Positions 45,608 through 59,158 of a stretch of 64,000 nt of DNA are shown here, piece after piece; position 1 is the first letter of the stretch; every line of letters starts with the position of its first letter. The stretch comes from Gyromitra esculenta. Taxonomy: Eukaryota; Ascomycota; Pezizomycetes; Pezizales; Discinaceae. Location of the stretch: NCBI GenBank assembly GCA_038503075.1, contig JBCAML010000012.1, positions 310,001 to 374,000 of the forward strand, given 5' to 3'. Below the pieces are notes generated by a model. The model saw only the letters and a program-made list of their open reading frames with translations, made no database searches and was not told where the DNA came from. The position numbers were made by a program, and so were the translations under genes.

Positions 45608-48339
45608 ATGCAGCGGTATAATACACAAAGCAATAGAGATGCTAGCTCGGGCGAGGGGTATGATGCCAGCAATGAGCTGGTGGATCCAGAGTCGCTTTAC
45701 ACTAAGCAGAATCAGATCGGTAAGTTCCTTTCTGCCCCTCCTCCTTTACCTCCTGCCGCTTTGGAATACTTCACTAACGCTTGTTATTAGGGGGAGGCAG
45801 TTTCGGGAAAGTCTACAAGGGGTAACTACAGCTCCAACCCAGTCGTCGCTACTATCCAGCGGAATTGAGAGAAAGTACGATAAAGGGAGCAAAGAAAGCT
45901 TACTTAGTGAGGACTTTTGGGTTGGAATGAAATAGTGTCGATAAAAGAACTGGTCAGGCAGTAGCCATCAAAGTCATTGACGTCGAAAATGCAGAGGATG
46001 AGGTCGACGACATCATACAGGAGATTAACATCTTATCCGAACTTCATTCACCCTTCGTTACCAAGTACTATGGTTCATACCTGAAGGGCTCAGACCTATG
46101 GATCATCATGGAGTTTTGCTCAGGTGGTAGCTGCGGAGATTTAATGAAGCCAGGTGTCATTGCGGAGGAGTACATCACCATTATTATCAGGGAATTGTTG
46201 ATGGGACTGGAGTATCTGCATAGCGATAACAAATTGCATAGAGACATTAAAGGTACACCAGCCCCAGCTCTTTGGTCAAGTTGGAGGCTCTACTAATCTG
46301 ACTCTTGGGAAACAGCTGCAAACGTCCTACTAGGCTCGAACGGCCAGGTTAAACTCGCAGATTTTGGCGTATCTGGACAGCTCACAGCTACGATGACTAA
46401 GAAGAACACCTTTGTCGGTACACCATTTTGGATGGCTCCAGAGGTCATCAAGCAATCCGGTTATGACCAGAAAGCAGACATCTGGTCATTAGGTATCACT
46501 GCCATAGAGCTCGCTCTCGGAGAGCCCCCTTACTCGGATATCCACCCCATGAAGGTTTTGTTCTTAATCCCAAAGAATCCGCCTCCAACGCTAGAAGGGA
46601 ATTTCTCGGACAAGTTTAGGGAATTCGTACAACTGTGTCTCCAGAGGGATCCCAGAGACCGTCCAACAGCGAAGGAGCTCCTAAAACATCCTTTCGTAAA
46701 GAAGGCGAAGCGAACTACTTACCTTACTGAGTTGATTGAACGTCATGAACGTTGGATCATCGAGAACGGGAATAAGAACAAAGGCCACGATGATGATACC
46801 AGCACCAAAGCATCAGACACCATGGATAGCAGAACTACAGACGATTCGGATGCCGAAAGTGATCTGTGGGACTTCGGAACCGTTAGGCCTGCTGGTGGAA
46901 GGGGCGGAGATGGCGGTGCTGGCTTAAAAAGCTTATCTGCTGCTGCTGCGAATATGCGATACGTTGCGCAGAGTATCGATCAAGACTATAGTGATGGGAC
47001 CGGCTCCAAAATCGGCCGAATTGTGCAGTCACCACAGGCTCCCAGAGCAGTACCTCCTGTTCCGTCACATATTGCTTCCCATATACCCTCCCACAACAAC
47101 AGGAATCCATCACCAACTCGTCAAGAGCTGCCGCCTGCTGCTCCACCGCACGCGTCTGGAAGTGACTCAGGATATACCTCTTCGGGTACGGTGAGAGGAC
47201 TAGGAAAACCTCCTGCGTATAAATCAATCACTCCCCCGAAAGAGTCACGATTGCAACCGAACCCACCTAACTCTCCCCCATACCAATATCAACCGCTATA
47301 CCCGCCACAACATGTGCAATCCCAGCCCAGTTCACCCGGGAAATCGAAGCTCAACCAAATACAGAGCCCTCACCACCGAAGAGTAAGCAGCTCAAGCGAA
47401 CATGATGCACAACTCCAGCAGGAGCTTGCCCAAGATATTGGTTGGATGAAACTAGCAAATCCAGGTCCGATCAACAGAGACATCACCCCTAGAGGTCCTC
47501 CCATCCCATTTTCGCTGCTCACAAAGGGAGCTGTTGGCGAGGGTAGAGTTGAAGTGGAGTTGAACTCTGGATTATCAACACCAAGTAGCTCCTTTGGTGA
47601 ACCCAGGCCGGCATTCTCCCAACCTCATATAGCGAGACAGAATTCCAACGACATCGCTCAAGAGCAAATGAGGCGGCAGCAGCAGCAGCAACATCAGCAA
47701 CAGCAACAGCAACAGCTAGCCCATAAATCCTCAGCACTGGGTCCACCTCCAGGGCTTCATCATCCGCGTAGCCAGCAACAACTCCGCCAAGGGCCACCTC
47801 TACCACCGTCCCACAATCACATCAACAATAATAATCATCATCATCAGCTCCCTCAGCTCCCTCAGCAGCTTCCGCCACAGCTTCCGCCACAGCTCCCACC
47901 CCAGCTCCCACAACCAGACCCAAGGCGCATGTCACAACAATCCCTCAAGACCACCACCCCCGAACCCCCCGAGCTCACCGCTCTGGATGGTGTCATACTC
48001 CCTGCTCTTGAAGCTGCATTGCAAAGGCGGACCTATCACCTTCAGATGGCGATCCGGAAAGCACAGCAGTCATCGTCAGCCAGTGCCCAACAGAAGGCAC
48101 AGGAAACGGCAAAAGCTCATGATCGGCTCAAGAAGTTAGTCTACAAAGCAGCAAGCATATTCAGAGATATCGAGCAAAGTGATAGTATACAACCAGTTGG
48201 CATGGGAGGGGAGGTTAATGGGTTTTTGGAAGGGTTCCTCGAGGAGGTGCTTGTCAGAGTCGAGGCAGAGGATGACGATGGTATGGGGAGCCCAGAAGTG
48301 CAGAGGAGGAGGAGGGAGGAGGATGTACAGAGGTGGTAG
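45608..48339 (+). CDS. Ste20-family GCK kinase (Sid1/Nak1/MST3-like)
   Basis: Four exons (45608-45719, 45791-45821, 45936-46252, 46316-48339) give about 827 residues. The N-terminal catalytic domain has the Gly loop [12 protein letters not shown] across two junctions, VAIKVID (Lys60), HRDIKAANVLL (Asp151) and LADFGVSGQ (Asp169). The activation segment [20 protein letters not shown] is typical of germinal-centre kinase group [22 protein letters not shown] closes the domain near residue 270. The C-terminal two thirds are Pro/Ser/Gln-rich with a poly-Gln run (about 47678-47720) and His/Asn and Pro-Gln-Leu repeats. A helical end domain follows ([20 protein letters not shown] to [20 protein letters not shown]), as in the Nak1/Kic1 type. 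Such kinases act upstream of NDR kinases in polarity and septation. The 31-nt second exon is short but required by the motif. Confidence 0.93.
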
Positions 48340-49025
48340 CGATGGCTAAGCGAGGCTGAGATCACATGATTCTTATGATTAGCTACCCCTTTTTCTACAG
48401 AATAGGGATGGATGTCTTTTTCTTTGTTTCTTTCGAATCCGCTATAACTAGTGAGGGGTAGGATAGGGTATACCACGGGGCTCTCTTTTTGTTTATCGTT
48501 ACTATAAGTCGGTTGCCTATTTCCTGTACTACTTTTTTTTTTTAGCTCTATTTCTTCTTTCTTTTCTCACGCCTCATTTGTTTTATGAGTGCGGCGCGTG
48601 TTATTCTATACCTGACGAGCGACGACGATACATGACTGGGGGGAAGGAAGGTATTTTGATTGAGAACCGGAGAAACTGTAACCCATTTTCTCCTCTCATG
48701 GTTGCTTGGGATGGTAAAGCGGTGGTTTATCTGTGGGTAAAGGGCGTTTTCTGTGTTGATATTGGAAATTGCGGTGGGATGGGGGAGTACGATACTGTTT
48801 GGGGGATGGCACGGATTGCTGCTTATTTCGTGATGCTAGCTCTATATAGATTTTAACGTCGAAAATCTAGTTACGCACGTGAAAACTCTTGTGAATTGTG
48901 GCTCTTACAAGAGTAGTCTCCGGAGACTGTTTTACTTCCTCCTCCCTACCCTCAACTATTCGACTTCCCCTGTTCCAGATCTTATCCTTCCATCTCACCT
49001 TCCAAACTTATCAGCCATCGCTATC
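48340..49025. other. spacer downstream of the kinase
   Basis: Kinase 3' flank (T-rich at 48533-48545). A frame at 48578-48856 shows no family features. CT-rich leader-like DNA lies just before 49026. Confidence 0.5.
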
Positions 49026-49657
49026 ATGCCGCCAAAGAGATCCCTACCTTCCGCCCTTGCTACCAGTAGCAAACAGAAAAAGTTCAAACCGCCTTTTCTT
49101 GTCCCTCCCGCCCCGCCCCCCGTCTATGCATCATCTACAAGTGAGTCACAGCCAACACCATCCCAACAAGGAGATGATGAGATTACGACGTTGGGGCAGA
49201 TACTGGAGAGTATGATGAAAGTCGTACGTATTCTTCCCTCTGCTGTAGATAGGGCACGTGGGGAGAGCTAAGACGGAATGCGAGGAATATAGTCGCAAGA
49301 TCGTCGCGCACGCCGCCGCAAAGATATCGAAGAGGCTTATCGCAATGAGTTGGCCGAGGTTGAGGGGAAAGCACAGAGATGGTTGAAAATGCTAAGGGTT
49401 AGAGAGTATATAATCCCTCCTACCATTCTCTTCTAAACTAGTCATCATTAGCCAAGCTGTAAAAGTGGTACTGATCAGAAAACAGAAACCGCCGCCAACT
49501 TGCAGTATTAACAGGGTTGAAAACTCTACTAGCAAGAAAAAAGGCAATTGAGAATGACATCTTAGCTGCTGTAGAGGCAATGGAAGAGGCCTGTGAAACA
49601 TTCGGAGAGGTGCTAAAAAGTGACATTATTGCTCAACCAGTTATGAAGGAAAACTGA
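49026..49657 (+). pseudogene. small Lys/Pro-rich coiled-coil protein gene, probably broken
   Basis: ATG 49026 after a CT-rich leader opens MPPKRSLPSALATSSKQKKF, a Pro-rich stretch, then DDEITTLGQILESMMKV up to a GTACGT donor at 49224. Joining to 49293 gives KDIEEAYRNELAEVEGKAQR then WLKMLR, clearly helical. A third coding-like block LLARKKAIENDILAAVEAME then EACETFGEVLKS ends at TGA 49655-49657. I found no GT-AG pair that joins blocks two and three in frame, and part of block two is also open in another frame (TECEEYSRKIVAHAAAK). So it is either a pseudogene with an indel or a gene whose splicing I misread. No family recognised. Confidence 0.35.
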
Positions 49658-52600
49658 ATATAGGCGGCCATAAGGGATGCAAAAGTTTGAAACCCAAATA
49701 ATTTCTTAGAGGTAGGGTTGATAGATATCTATGGGGAGCTCTCTAGAACAGGTTTTGAAACTATTACTGCGAGTGATATACTATGCCTTCTACGAGCGCT
49801 CACTCATGGATAGTCACTCGGTATATTCTCTACAATAAAATTCCTATAATCGCGCTTTATACTCTCAGGGGCTCTAGAGCTTAAGTTTCGATACTTAAGC
49901 AAAAAATTAATACATAATGAGTTAGATACATTGAATTTAGTCTTGTGTTGGGATTGGTCTAGAGAATTTTGCCACTTCCGTACAAAATTATGTCTCATCT
50001 CCATAATATATCGGCCCCCGTGGTAATTCCCTCTCCGCCAGGGCAAAAATTAAGGGAAAGGAGGGAAAAGCGTTTCAGAAACCACCCAGAGAGAAAGATC
50101 CTCCTATCGTGTGCTCATCATAGAAGATACCTAACTATTAACACCTTGTTCTATCCCTCCGAACCCCTTTATAACTTAGGCATTAAGGAGTTTCCAAGTT
50201 ATTAAATCATCGATACGCGTATACTAACACGAAGACTCAAAAATTTCACTATCTATCCCATAAAGATTGGGGCCCGACGTTATCCATCCTACCCAAAACG
50301 ACACGCCTAGAATTTTGTTTTAGATGCAAGTTGACCCTAATTAATTAACGTGTATGCCCCTAAGCTTACAAGCATAATTGATAAGTGTCAAACTGATCAA
50401 AAACTGAATCGCGTACACACACAACAGATGTCAAGATGATAGCGAAAGAGTTTATGAACTAAATCGTTTCAGTCAGCCACACCGCCCACGCCTAAAATAG
50501 TAATAAATCGCCGGTTAATATATATTAGAAGACGATAGCAGTCTTTCCACAAAATATCACTCGACATCACCCTCTAAGCTATCTAACAGTCACTAATTAT
50601 CACTCGTAATTTGACGATGAATATAGATTAATAGCGGTCCTGGATATGCCTTTACGCCGGGTTTTCATCCAAATTAGTATGTCTCGCTAAGCCCATAAAG
50701 CGCGTAGCTGTTGACACTTGCAAGATATTCGACCATAACCACTCACCAAAAACAATGATTACGGGAAACTCTCCGGGTACGAAACATCCCCACTAGGTCT
50801 CGGAGCCGAATATATTATTGGCCCAATATTCATCGTGGCCAAAGAAAATGTACTTTGTCTTTTATCAGAGTTAGGGGTACATGGATTTCACCAACTCACC
50901 GCGTGGCCCCAACGGCTCGATAAATTGCTTAATTAGACAAGCCTTGGTAAAGATTGACATCACAGCGTACGCGAATTTATGATGCAAAAAGATCCACATG
51001 TTTGTAGGTGTTCAGTTCCGATTAGATGATAGCCATAATAGAGAGCAGCAATATCCGAAAGGTTATGGTTATCCCGTTTCCAAAACATGGAGTTAACGGG
51101 AAAATCCGAATCTCGACCCGGGACATCTGCCGGATTTAATACAGCTTTTTTTCTTCCCTGGCTGATAATACCACAAAACTCCCCCCATTTCCCCTTACAG
51201 ACTTTGGCGGGCCGCAAATTCGTTTCAGGGCCGAAGTCCAGATACTTTTTCCTAAGGGATCAATTGATCTCGTTTGGGAGGGATGTGGTAAACGTGTTCG
51301 TACGTTAGTTGTATTTTGGTCATAGTGGGCTTACCTCTCCTATTTCTTTTCTGGAAGGCGCGAAGGGTCAAGGGGGGATTACATACACTGCAAGTCGTGT
51401 ACAACGACTGAGGCATTTTTGGCTTTTCCTCCCAGGGATAAGAGATATCATACATACGTATCCAGACTGCACACATAAGGTAGTTTTTGCGCGCATACTG
51501 GGAAACATCCATCCTTGAGACAAGGGTTAACATCGCGTGTGTCCCTCGTTTTTATTGCCGGAACAATCTCGACGAATATAGCCTTGCAGTAAACAATAAG
51601 ATAAATGGAGATTAAATGGTATGGGGGCTGCTTTAACGGGGGGGTCATTTCGCTAGCAGAGTTGGCATAATTCCCATCGCACGGGGATGTCTGGTGATTA
51701 TCTGATCATCTGATCATCTGACGGCACGCTTACCCGGCCCACGCAGCCAACTCACGATCATCGTTGCTACCATTACTGGGTTTGTGATACATGGAAATTA
51801 CGTCGCCGATGATTTTTAGATTCCAGCGTTTCCCCTGGTGATTTGGTTGAATAAATGTAAATATTATCGTCAATTACAATAAGAAGCATTCCAAGTCGCC
51901 GGATGACTACATACTTGGGTTAATAAATGTAATATTGTACTAGCGACAGCAATCAACTCCAATCCCACTGCAGAGATAATCACCAAGTGAGCTTTGCTGA
52001 TTGCGTGTTATGGGAAGCCATGCCCCGAAATTTCGGGAATCATTTTTCAGATCACGGCTCATTCCAGGGTATCTAATGCACCACGGCAACGGGAAGATCG
52101 ATCTTCGCCATTAGCACTATTCTGCAGCCTCACGTTCGGGCCCGTCGCTTTTGTCTACTACACTACACGTACTTAGGCCTACTTGGGATGAGACTAGTGG
52201 TAGTTTCTTGGTAAAACCACTTTATGAGAATCTCGACTAGTAGCATCGCCAAGAGCCTTCTAGCGATCCACGAGCCATGATCACGGCCGTCCCAAAGATT
52301 CGATTTTCGGTGAATAGCATCAGTGGTTTGAACCAGATGTGCAATATATGTGGGGGCACGGCTTCAGCTCTTGGGCCCTTCTACAGGTGCTCGTCTGAAC
52401 AGGTCCATCTGGCTCGGAACCCGAACGGAAGGTTTCAGCAGTCCTATACCGGTCCCGAGCCTCGGGGATTACTCAGTCAAGCACTGTTTCTCCGTGCAGA
52501 ACGGCGACCTGCTGGAAAAATCACATATCACAAAATACGTGTAGTCATTTGTCTGTGTAAGCTCGCACTAAAATATCTCCAGCCTTGGTCAAGCGTGCGG

Positions 52601-53542
52601 GGGTAATCATCCACGTCCAGCATTCCGGTGACTCATAAGCTATCACTCGTTACACCCATCACCTGGGTATTGGGCCAAAACCCAAAACTCCGGTTCAGTA
52701 ACCCAATAATGGCCACCAAGGTGCCGGTATTGTCAAGATTGAGGAATTTCAAGAGATCGTTTTCCGCACATAGGTGGACGTATACGATAATGAAATACAC
52801 GATGTTCTCCTGTGTTCCACTAGTAGTATTGCGACCCTGTGATATGCTATCCCTCCGATAAAGAACCTCACGATAATAGATACCACATGTATACACGCAC
52901 TCGATTTAACACCCGTTTGGGCTCTGGGGCTACGAGTTTTTCTCCATACGCATAGAAGGGCACAAGAGCAATAGTTCCACAGCACAAGCAACATCAAGTC
53001 CTCAAGATATTCCTGTCCAAACAAGGCCAGGATCGATCTCGTGCTCAGCTCAGTTGACCACAAACACACGATCTATACTAATGCAAAAATGACCCGTGCA
53101 TAAATCGTACGTTATTCGCCCAGGCCTTCTATTCCCCTTCCGAGCCCGGGCTAACATCCAGAGTTCTCCACAGCCTACAGCCAGACTATTCCATCGGAGA
53201 GAGGTTCGACTCTTCGTAAGACTACGGCCATTGCTCACTCAAACAGACGACGATCCGCCACGCAGTATATTGTATTTGGGCGACAGACCCGAAGGGAGGA
53301 ATAAGCTTTCGCAACAAACCTCCTGATATGAGAAAGAGCCAATCGTCTCGGCGCCTATTGCGAAGGAAATACAATAGCTGTAGCCGTATAGTAAGTATGT
53401 AATCTAAAGGTCCACCAAGGTATTTTGCCTGGTCTTAAGTTCTCTTCGGTTTCCTTCCCTTTTGAGGGAAGGGCCCAGGTTGATATTACTATGGTAAAAG
53501 CTATGCTTATAGCTATATTGCAGTAAATTATGTGGATACCCT

Positions 53543-53564
53543 TTTTCTTTCTTTCTTTCTTTCT
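53543..53564. repeat. (TTTC)n microsatellite
   Basis: Five to six tandem TTTC units. Confidence 0.9.
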
Positions 53565-54388
53565 ATAGATGATGGAGACCAGGCCTGCCGAATTGTATGT
53601 AACGGTATAGCAATTTTTAATATGCCGAAGAGCCCTGCGCTTGTCCGGCGTTTGAATTTGTCACGGCTACGTGATTTACCGCCACGAACGAACGAACGAA
53701 CACGGTCGCAGGAAAATAAAATAAAAAAGAACAAGGTTGGAACACCCCCATGTATGAACAACCGCACAAACCCGTGTTTCACAAGTAACTTGCCATGGGG
53801 GGGGAAGGAAGGAAGGTGCTCCCTTTTTTTTTTTTCTTCTCGCTGTGTGTGTTTTTTTTTTTTGCCTGTGATGCTGGGGGTTGCTGCACCGGCTACATAG
53901 TGCGGGTTTCCGAAAAGTTTATGTCTCGATTTGTAATAACCCAAAATTCCTCAACGCTTTTGCGCGGTGACCCTCCCGGCTCGTGTTTTAGGTGGCGGTG
54001 GTGGTGGTGATGATGGTGGCCCATGGCGGAACGGTTTAATAGCCTGAAGAAATCTCCACGATTTCCAGGGGACGCCAAGTGGCCTCATAATCGAGAGCAT
54101 AGCGAGAATTAGCCACAAACAATATGCGAGCGTGGCTCACTATGCTGAGGCTCCCTCTCATCAGTGCGAGACAGAAACTACGTGTAATCTCCCCCACCAG
54201 ACATGAGGCCAAGAAAATCCTGATTGCTGAGGAGGGGGGGACTGGTCTACCAGAGCCCACGATTGCCGGCTCCATTTATTGCTCAGCTATTACATTACAT
54301 TCCTTGATCTAGGCTTCAGCGAGCGACGGGAAACAAACACAGCGGCTCATACTGCTCCGTGCGGGAAATCATTTCAATCTGGTCTATA

Positions 54389-54416
54389 GGGGAGGGAGGG
54401 AGGGAGGGGAGGGGAG
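54389..54416 (+). repeat. G-rich tract with G-quadruplex pattern
   Basis: Six runs of three or four G separated by single A bases. This fits the canonical G3+N1-7 quadruplex pattern on the plus strand. Confidence 0.85.
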
Positions 54417-54743
54417 GACGGGTCGGTCAAGATATGGGTTCCGACGGATTAATCATCACAATCATCAGTCGTGACTCGGAATGGCCAACTTCTGGTCGAA
54501 TCCTCTATCAGGTGACTGGAACTCCAAGTCAAGTATTGTTGTACAGACAGTACAGATGGTTTAGCTACAAGGCTCTGTCACGAACTATACGCTGCTGTAT
54601 CCTAACTAGTTACATGTGCCTTCCGCCGACCTTCATGCGTGATACGATATAGCCTTTCGTATTGTACTTTGCGTACCCATCCACGATCCATCACCATCAC
54701 CATCAATCTCCACGGCCCACAGACATGCGACAGTAATGTAAGG

Positions 54744-54778
54744 GAGTGAGTGAGTGAATGAGTGAATGAGTGAGTGAC
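54744..54778. repeat. (GAGT/GAAT)n microsatellite
   Basis: About eight tetranucleotide units with two GAAT variants, spaced regularly. Confidence 0.9.
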
Positions 54779-55164
54779 TATATTTGGTCAATCGTCGATA
54801 CGAACCTATCCCTTCCTTTCTTTTTTCCTCTCCCTTCCCTTCTCTTCAAAACCTGCGTCTTGATTTCCTTATTCCAGGCAGATCTTTGTCTCTGTTGTGA
54901 TATGATGTTTGCATGCATATGGGCTCGTCTGGGCATCTAACTTAGAGTACCTACATTACATACCACATAACACATAGAGTACGCACACATACGCACCATA
55001 CATGACGGAATAGCAAATCCTCTGGGAACCCCCCCGTATGACAACAACGCTCCAATCGATAAAGTGGAGCTTAGCTGCCGGATGAACATAGTCCCGGGGA
55101 ATCTTCCATCCCCTCCATTAGCTGCAATGGGGTATGTGCATTGCATATACGTACGAACGCTTCC

Positions 55165-55186
55165 CTACATATATATATATATGTAG
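55165..55186. repeat. 22-bp perfect palindrome around an AT run
   Basis: CTACAT, then (AT)5, then ATGTAG. Self-complementary over its full length. Confidence 0.9.
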
Positions 55187-58024
55187 ATACATGTATCTTG
55201 GGGGGGGTTTGTCGGTCTACTCCGGATTAACTTTTCCCAGGGCCTAGACGGTGATGTGCAGACCGGCACCGATAGCTGCCGGATCCGCCTTACAAAAGCA
55301 AAAAGCAAAAGCAAAAAAAAACCCAGGGTTTTAAAAAAGAAAAAAAAGAAGAAGTAAAACTGCTCCCCTCACGTCATTCGGTATCCCTTCCCAGAAGTGT
55401 GTTTTTTTTCTTTTTGAAACCTAACACCGGGGAGCTGCACTGACCGACTGACTGACTGACTATGAAAAAACAAAAAAGAACGTGGTGAGGGTAGAGTAGA
55501 GTAGAAAGTGCATATACTTAGGGCATTAACGGAGAATTCCACCTAATGGGAAGCAACTTCCTGAGTAAGGGTCGGCCCACAATCCGTTCAAAACCACCTG
55601 GGACCTAACGAGGGGTGGGAAGAAAGGTTCAACTCGAACCAGGGTAGGGTAGTATATATGTATTGCCTCATATACATATAAACCTTACCCCGCAATAGCT
55701 CCAGTGGGGTCTAGAACGTCAGTTGAGGTGGGACGAAGGGGGACGAAGACGCGGTATATATCTGGTGCATCATATATTTCAAAGTGGGTAAGAGCGGCAA
55801 CGGGTACCTATCATGCCTTCTACTGGACCTCCGTATCGATAACCGAAGGGGACAGATATATCGGTTTGGGAGAGAGAGGGGGGGATACGCCGTACTCGTA
55901 GTATCGATGGCATACATGGTACTGTAGAATTGGTTGGTTGTTCAACGCGTGTCAGATTCGGGAGGAGTGAGGAGAATAGAGTTAAGGAGCTAGAAAGAAG
56001 AAAAAAATGTCGGCATGCACGTTATGGCGTGTGCACTTTTTTTTTTTTTGCAGATCTCGGCCTTCCGTAGTCTGTGCTCTCTGCTGCGAGATATGAGAGA
56101 ATTAAAAAAAAATCAGTATTATTTTACCGCGGAATATTGGGCTTTAGGGATGCTGGTTTGGTTTGCTATGTAGCGCATGCTGGTATTGGATACGACATCC
56201 TCAGCTCGATCCCATGCCGCTGGGCTCCGATCCGAATCTGAATGCCGGAATCACTGGGCAGTCTCATCAGCCGCGGGCCTAGAACTTGGGAGAACAGCAT
56301 CGTCTTGTTGAGCCGCATGGGTGGATTCTGATTCGTCCTCGAAAGAGACTGATGTAGGGGGATGCGCGTGTAAATCTGGCGAAGAGATCCCAAGAACCTT
56401 AATTTAAACAAAGTAGGATGAGCCCTACCCGCGGTTGACGCGTTGAAAGATATTGGTTGGGATGTTTCCAGCGCAGCGACTGGTTGGGGGGAGGCCACTA
56501 ATACTCTTTACGACAATACGGAATCCCAATGTTTTGTATTACGATATCGGGGAATCTTTTTTTCTTCCATCCTCTATTTCCATTTGCATTTTTGATATTC
56601 TCCTTGTTGAATCCGATCTGGTAAAACAAAAAAGAAGCCCTGTGCTTTTTTCTATACCCGATTCCCGATCTAGTCAGTAGCGTCGTGGTTGCGTTTGGTC
56701 TCAATTGTGGTGTTTTTTCTCTTCCTCTGTTTACTTTTTCCTAGGCTGTGGTTTTTTTTGTTTCAACTTGACCACGACATCTGCTTCGTGCGGGATGTTG
56801 ATTTATTTACGCAAAATGCGAGTCATGAGGAATTGGTTGATTGATTGATTGATTTGATCGAGGGGGGGATCGATTCGAGTGTGTGTATTCTTCGTTATTG
56901 TTGCTGGTCGTTGAAGGTTGAAAGTGCCGAATCATGTTCGTTGCCATTGGGTCTGCCGCGGGCTGGAGCGTTATTCTCGGGTGAGCGCGCTACATTGGCA
57001 CTGGGGAGTTTTCCTCCGGGTACGGTAGTTCGCGAGCGTTTGCGATTTTAATTATTGCGGGAAGAAGAGCGGACTGACAGGAGAGTCACCGCAAAAAACA
57101 AGCGCAAGATAAGTTATGCCTAACGCTGGGAGACAGCAAACATCTTTCGTACCGGTAGAGAGACCCAGAGTACACGAATTTTATTTTATTTATTTCGTTT
57201 TCGGCTTCCCGCGAGTTCGGCTTCCTTCTTGGTTTCCGCGGCCCCACTCGATACCGAGCAGGTAGGGTGGCTGGTGCTACATGGCTACAGAGTGGAGAGT
57301 CTCTATTGGTGGGATTCTGGGCCTTTACCGTTGCGTTTGTGCCATGTCATGCTCTCTCTCCTTCTTTCCTGCGAAGAAACAGAGCCCCCTTCGGTAAACG
57401 AGGTGTACAGTATATATAGAGCTTCAAGTAAGATAGCAACGATGATGGTGATAATGATAATGATAATAATGCACAACGACTGATTCCCATTGCGGATACG
57501 ACCGATGGGATTGATTTCATGCGTTACGAACGGGTACCGACAACGTGGTCGGGCTCAGACACATACATGTAGTGGACATGATAGGGAAATTGAGGGAAGG
57601 GTTATGGTTTTTTTTTGGGGGGGGGATGAAAATGGAAAAAGGAGGCATCGATGCGATGGGTGGTCTAGAATGCGTAGATGGCGGGGAGTAAAGCATGATG
57701 ACGCCGAGGCCGCCTCGAAAGGAGAAATATGGACATGGACGCTGCCACAGGGCAGTCTGGGCCCGGTCCATTTGATTCTTCAGTTCACTGGACATCCGAC
57801 ACGGGGAGAGCAGGTACAGAGTTTAGATTAGATCGCGTACATTTAGCATTTAGCGCGCAGTTGTGCTTGGGATCTATTTGCAGACAGGTGCGTTGCGTTT
57901 GGCCAGGCACTGTTACAGACAGACAGAGGACAGGCGTGTGTATGCATGGGCCTGCTGCATAGTGCCCAGCGTAGATGCGCTAGATAATGGACACTGGAGT
58001 CTAGAGTTTGTGCAGAGGGAAGGT

Positions 58025-58064
58025 GGGAGGGGAGGAGAGGGGAGGAGAGGAGAGGGAGAGGGGG
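58025..58064 (+). repeat. 40-bp uninterrupted polypurine tract
   Basis: Only A and G, built from GGGGAGGA/GAGG units with near mirror symmetry; able in principle to form triplex DNA. Confidence 0.85.
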
Positions 58065-59120
58065 CATGTCCACCTCTGGGTGCGAGTGGAGACGACATGT
58101 CCACTACATGTCGCGGATCTGCCCAGCTCAATGCGCGAGTGCGCAGACCAGCGCAGGACAGAGAACGGGCGAGTCAGTGGTGTTGTCCGGCAAAACAATC
58201 GGGAGCCGGTTGGGGATGATATGGGAGAGTGGAGATGGGCAGACAGAACTCTGCTGAATGCTCAGGGTCCAGAAGGACAAATGGTCGCAAGCAGCAGACC
58301 GCTGGGGAATCCGAGACGGTCCAGACCGCGGCAGCCTCGGTTCGGGGTTGCACCAGAACGTCGAGACGAGGGTGACAAGAGATCGCCAGACCCTAACGAG
58401 AAAAAACATAGCCAGCGACCCCCACCGCTACCCGCAGCGTTGCCCCTTCAGGCCCAGACGGAAAACACGAGTCCAGTTGAGTCGAGTCGAGTGAGAGCAA
58501 GAGCTGGAGCTGTGAAATACACCCGCAGCTTAGCGACCACTGACTGACGCAGACAGACAGGCTTCCTCCACCACCATTGTGGATGTACTCGGTCAGTGCA
58601 GCAGTAGAGTACATCCCTAAATCGCGGAATACGGCCATCGCGTCACTTATTGCTATTATTATCGTCTTAGTCCTAGCAATCCAAGCCCTGCTGCTGCTGC
58701 TGCTGTCTCTTACTCTGCCACTTACTGCTGCTCTGCTGTAGCCGGCAAGTGAGCACGCAAGCTCCCAGGCTCCCAAACACCCAGTCCCGCCGGTGGATCG
58801 CTTCTCTCGGTTGGCGGCAGCAGCCATTTGGCAAACTTCAACGCTTTTTCTCCCGACACAAAGTCACCCAGACCAACGAACCAGACAACCAGCTAAGGCC
58901 AGCCATACACACACGCGATACCTAACCTGACTGGAGGATCCTTCCACTTCCAACCCCTCCCTCCTCCCCCCTCTGCTCTGCTGCTGTCCTGCAGCCAGGC
59001 ACTCATCTCGGAGTGAGTGATAGACGTACAGGCCGAGGTGGAATTAGTGAGTGCGCGTGAGCATTGAACAGAGCGCGGATGAAAGCCAGGGGCGAATGAA
59101 AGGTCACGCAAGAGAAACAC

Positions 59121-59158
59121 AAAAAAGAAGAAGAAGAAGAAGAAGGAGAAGGAGAGAC
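59121..59158 (+). repeat. (GAA)n polypurine tract
   Basis: A-run followed by about eight GAA/GGA triplets. Confidence 0.9.

Noticed and set aside
58008..58547. 179-codon Arg/Gly/Glu-rich ORF
   Set aside because: Driven by the polypurine tract and GC skew; no family resemblance.
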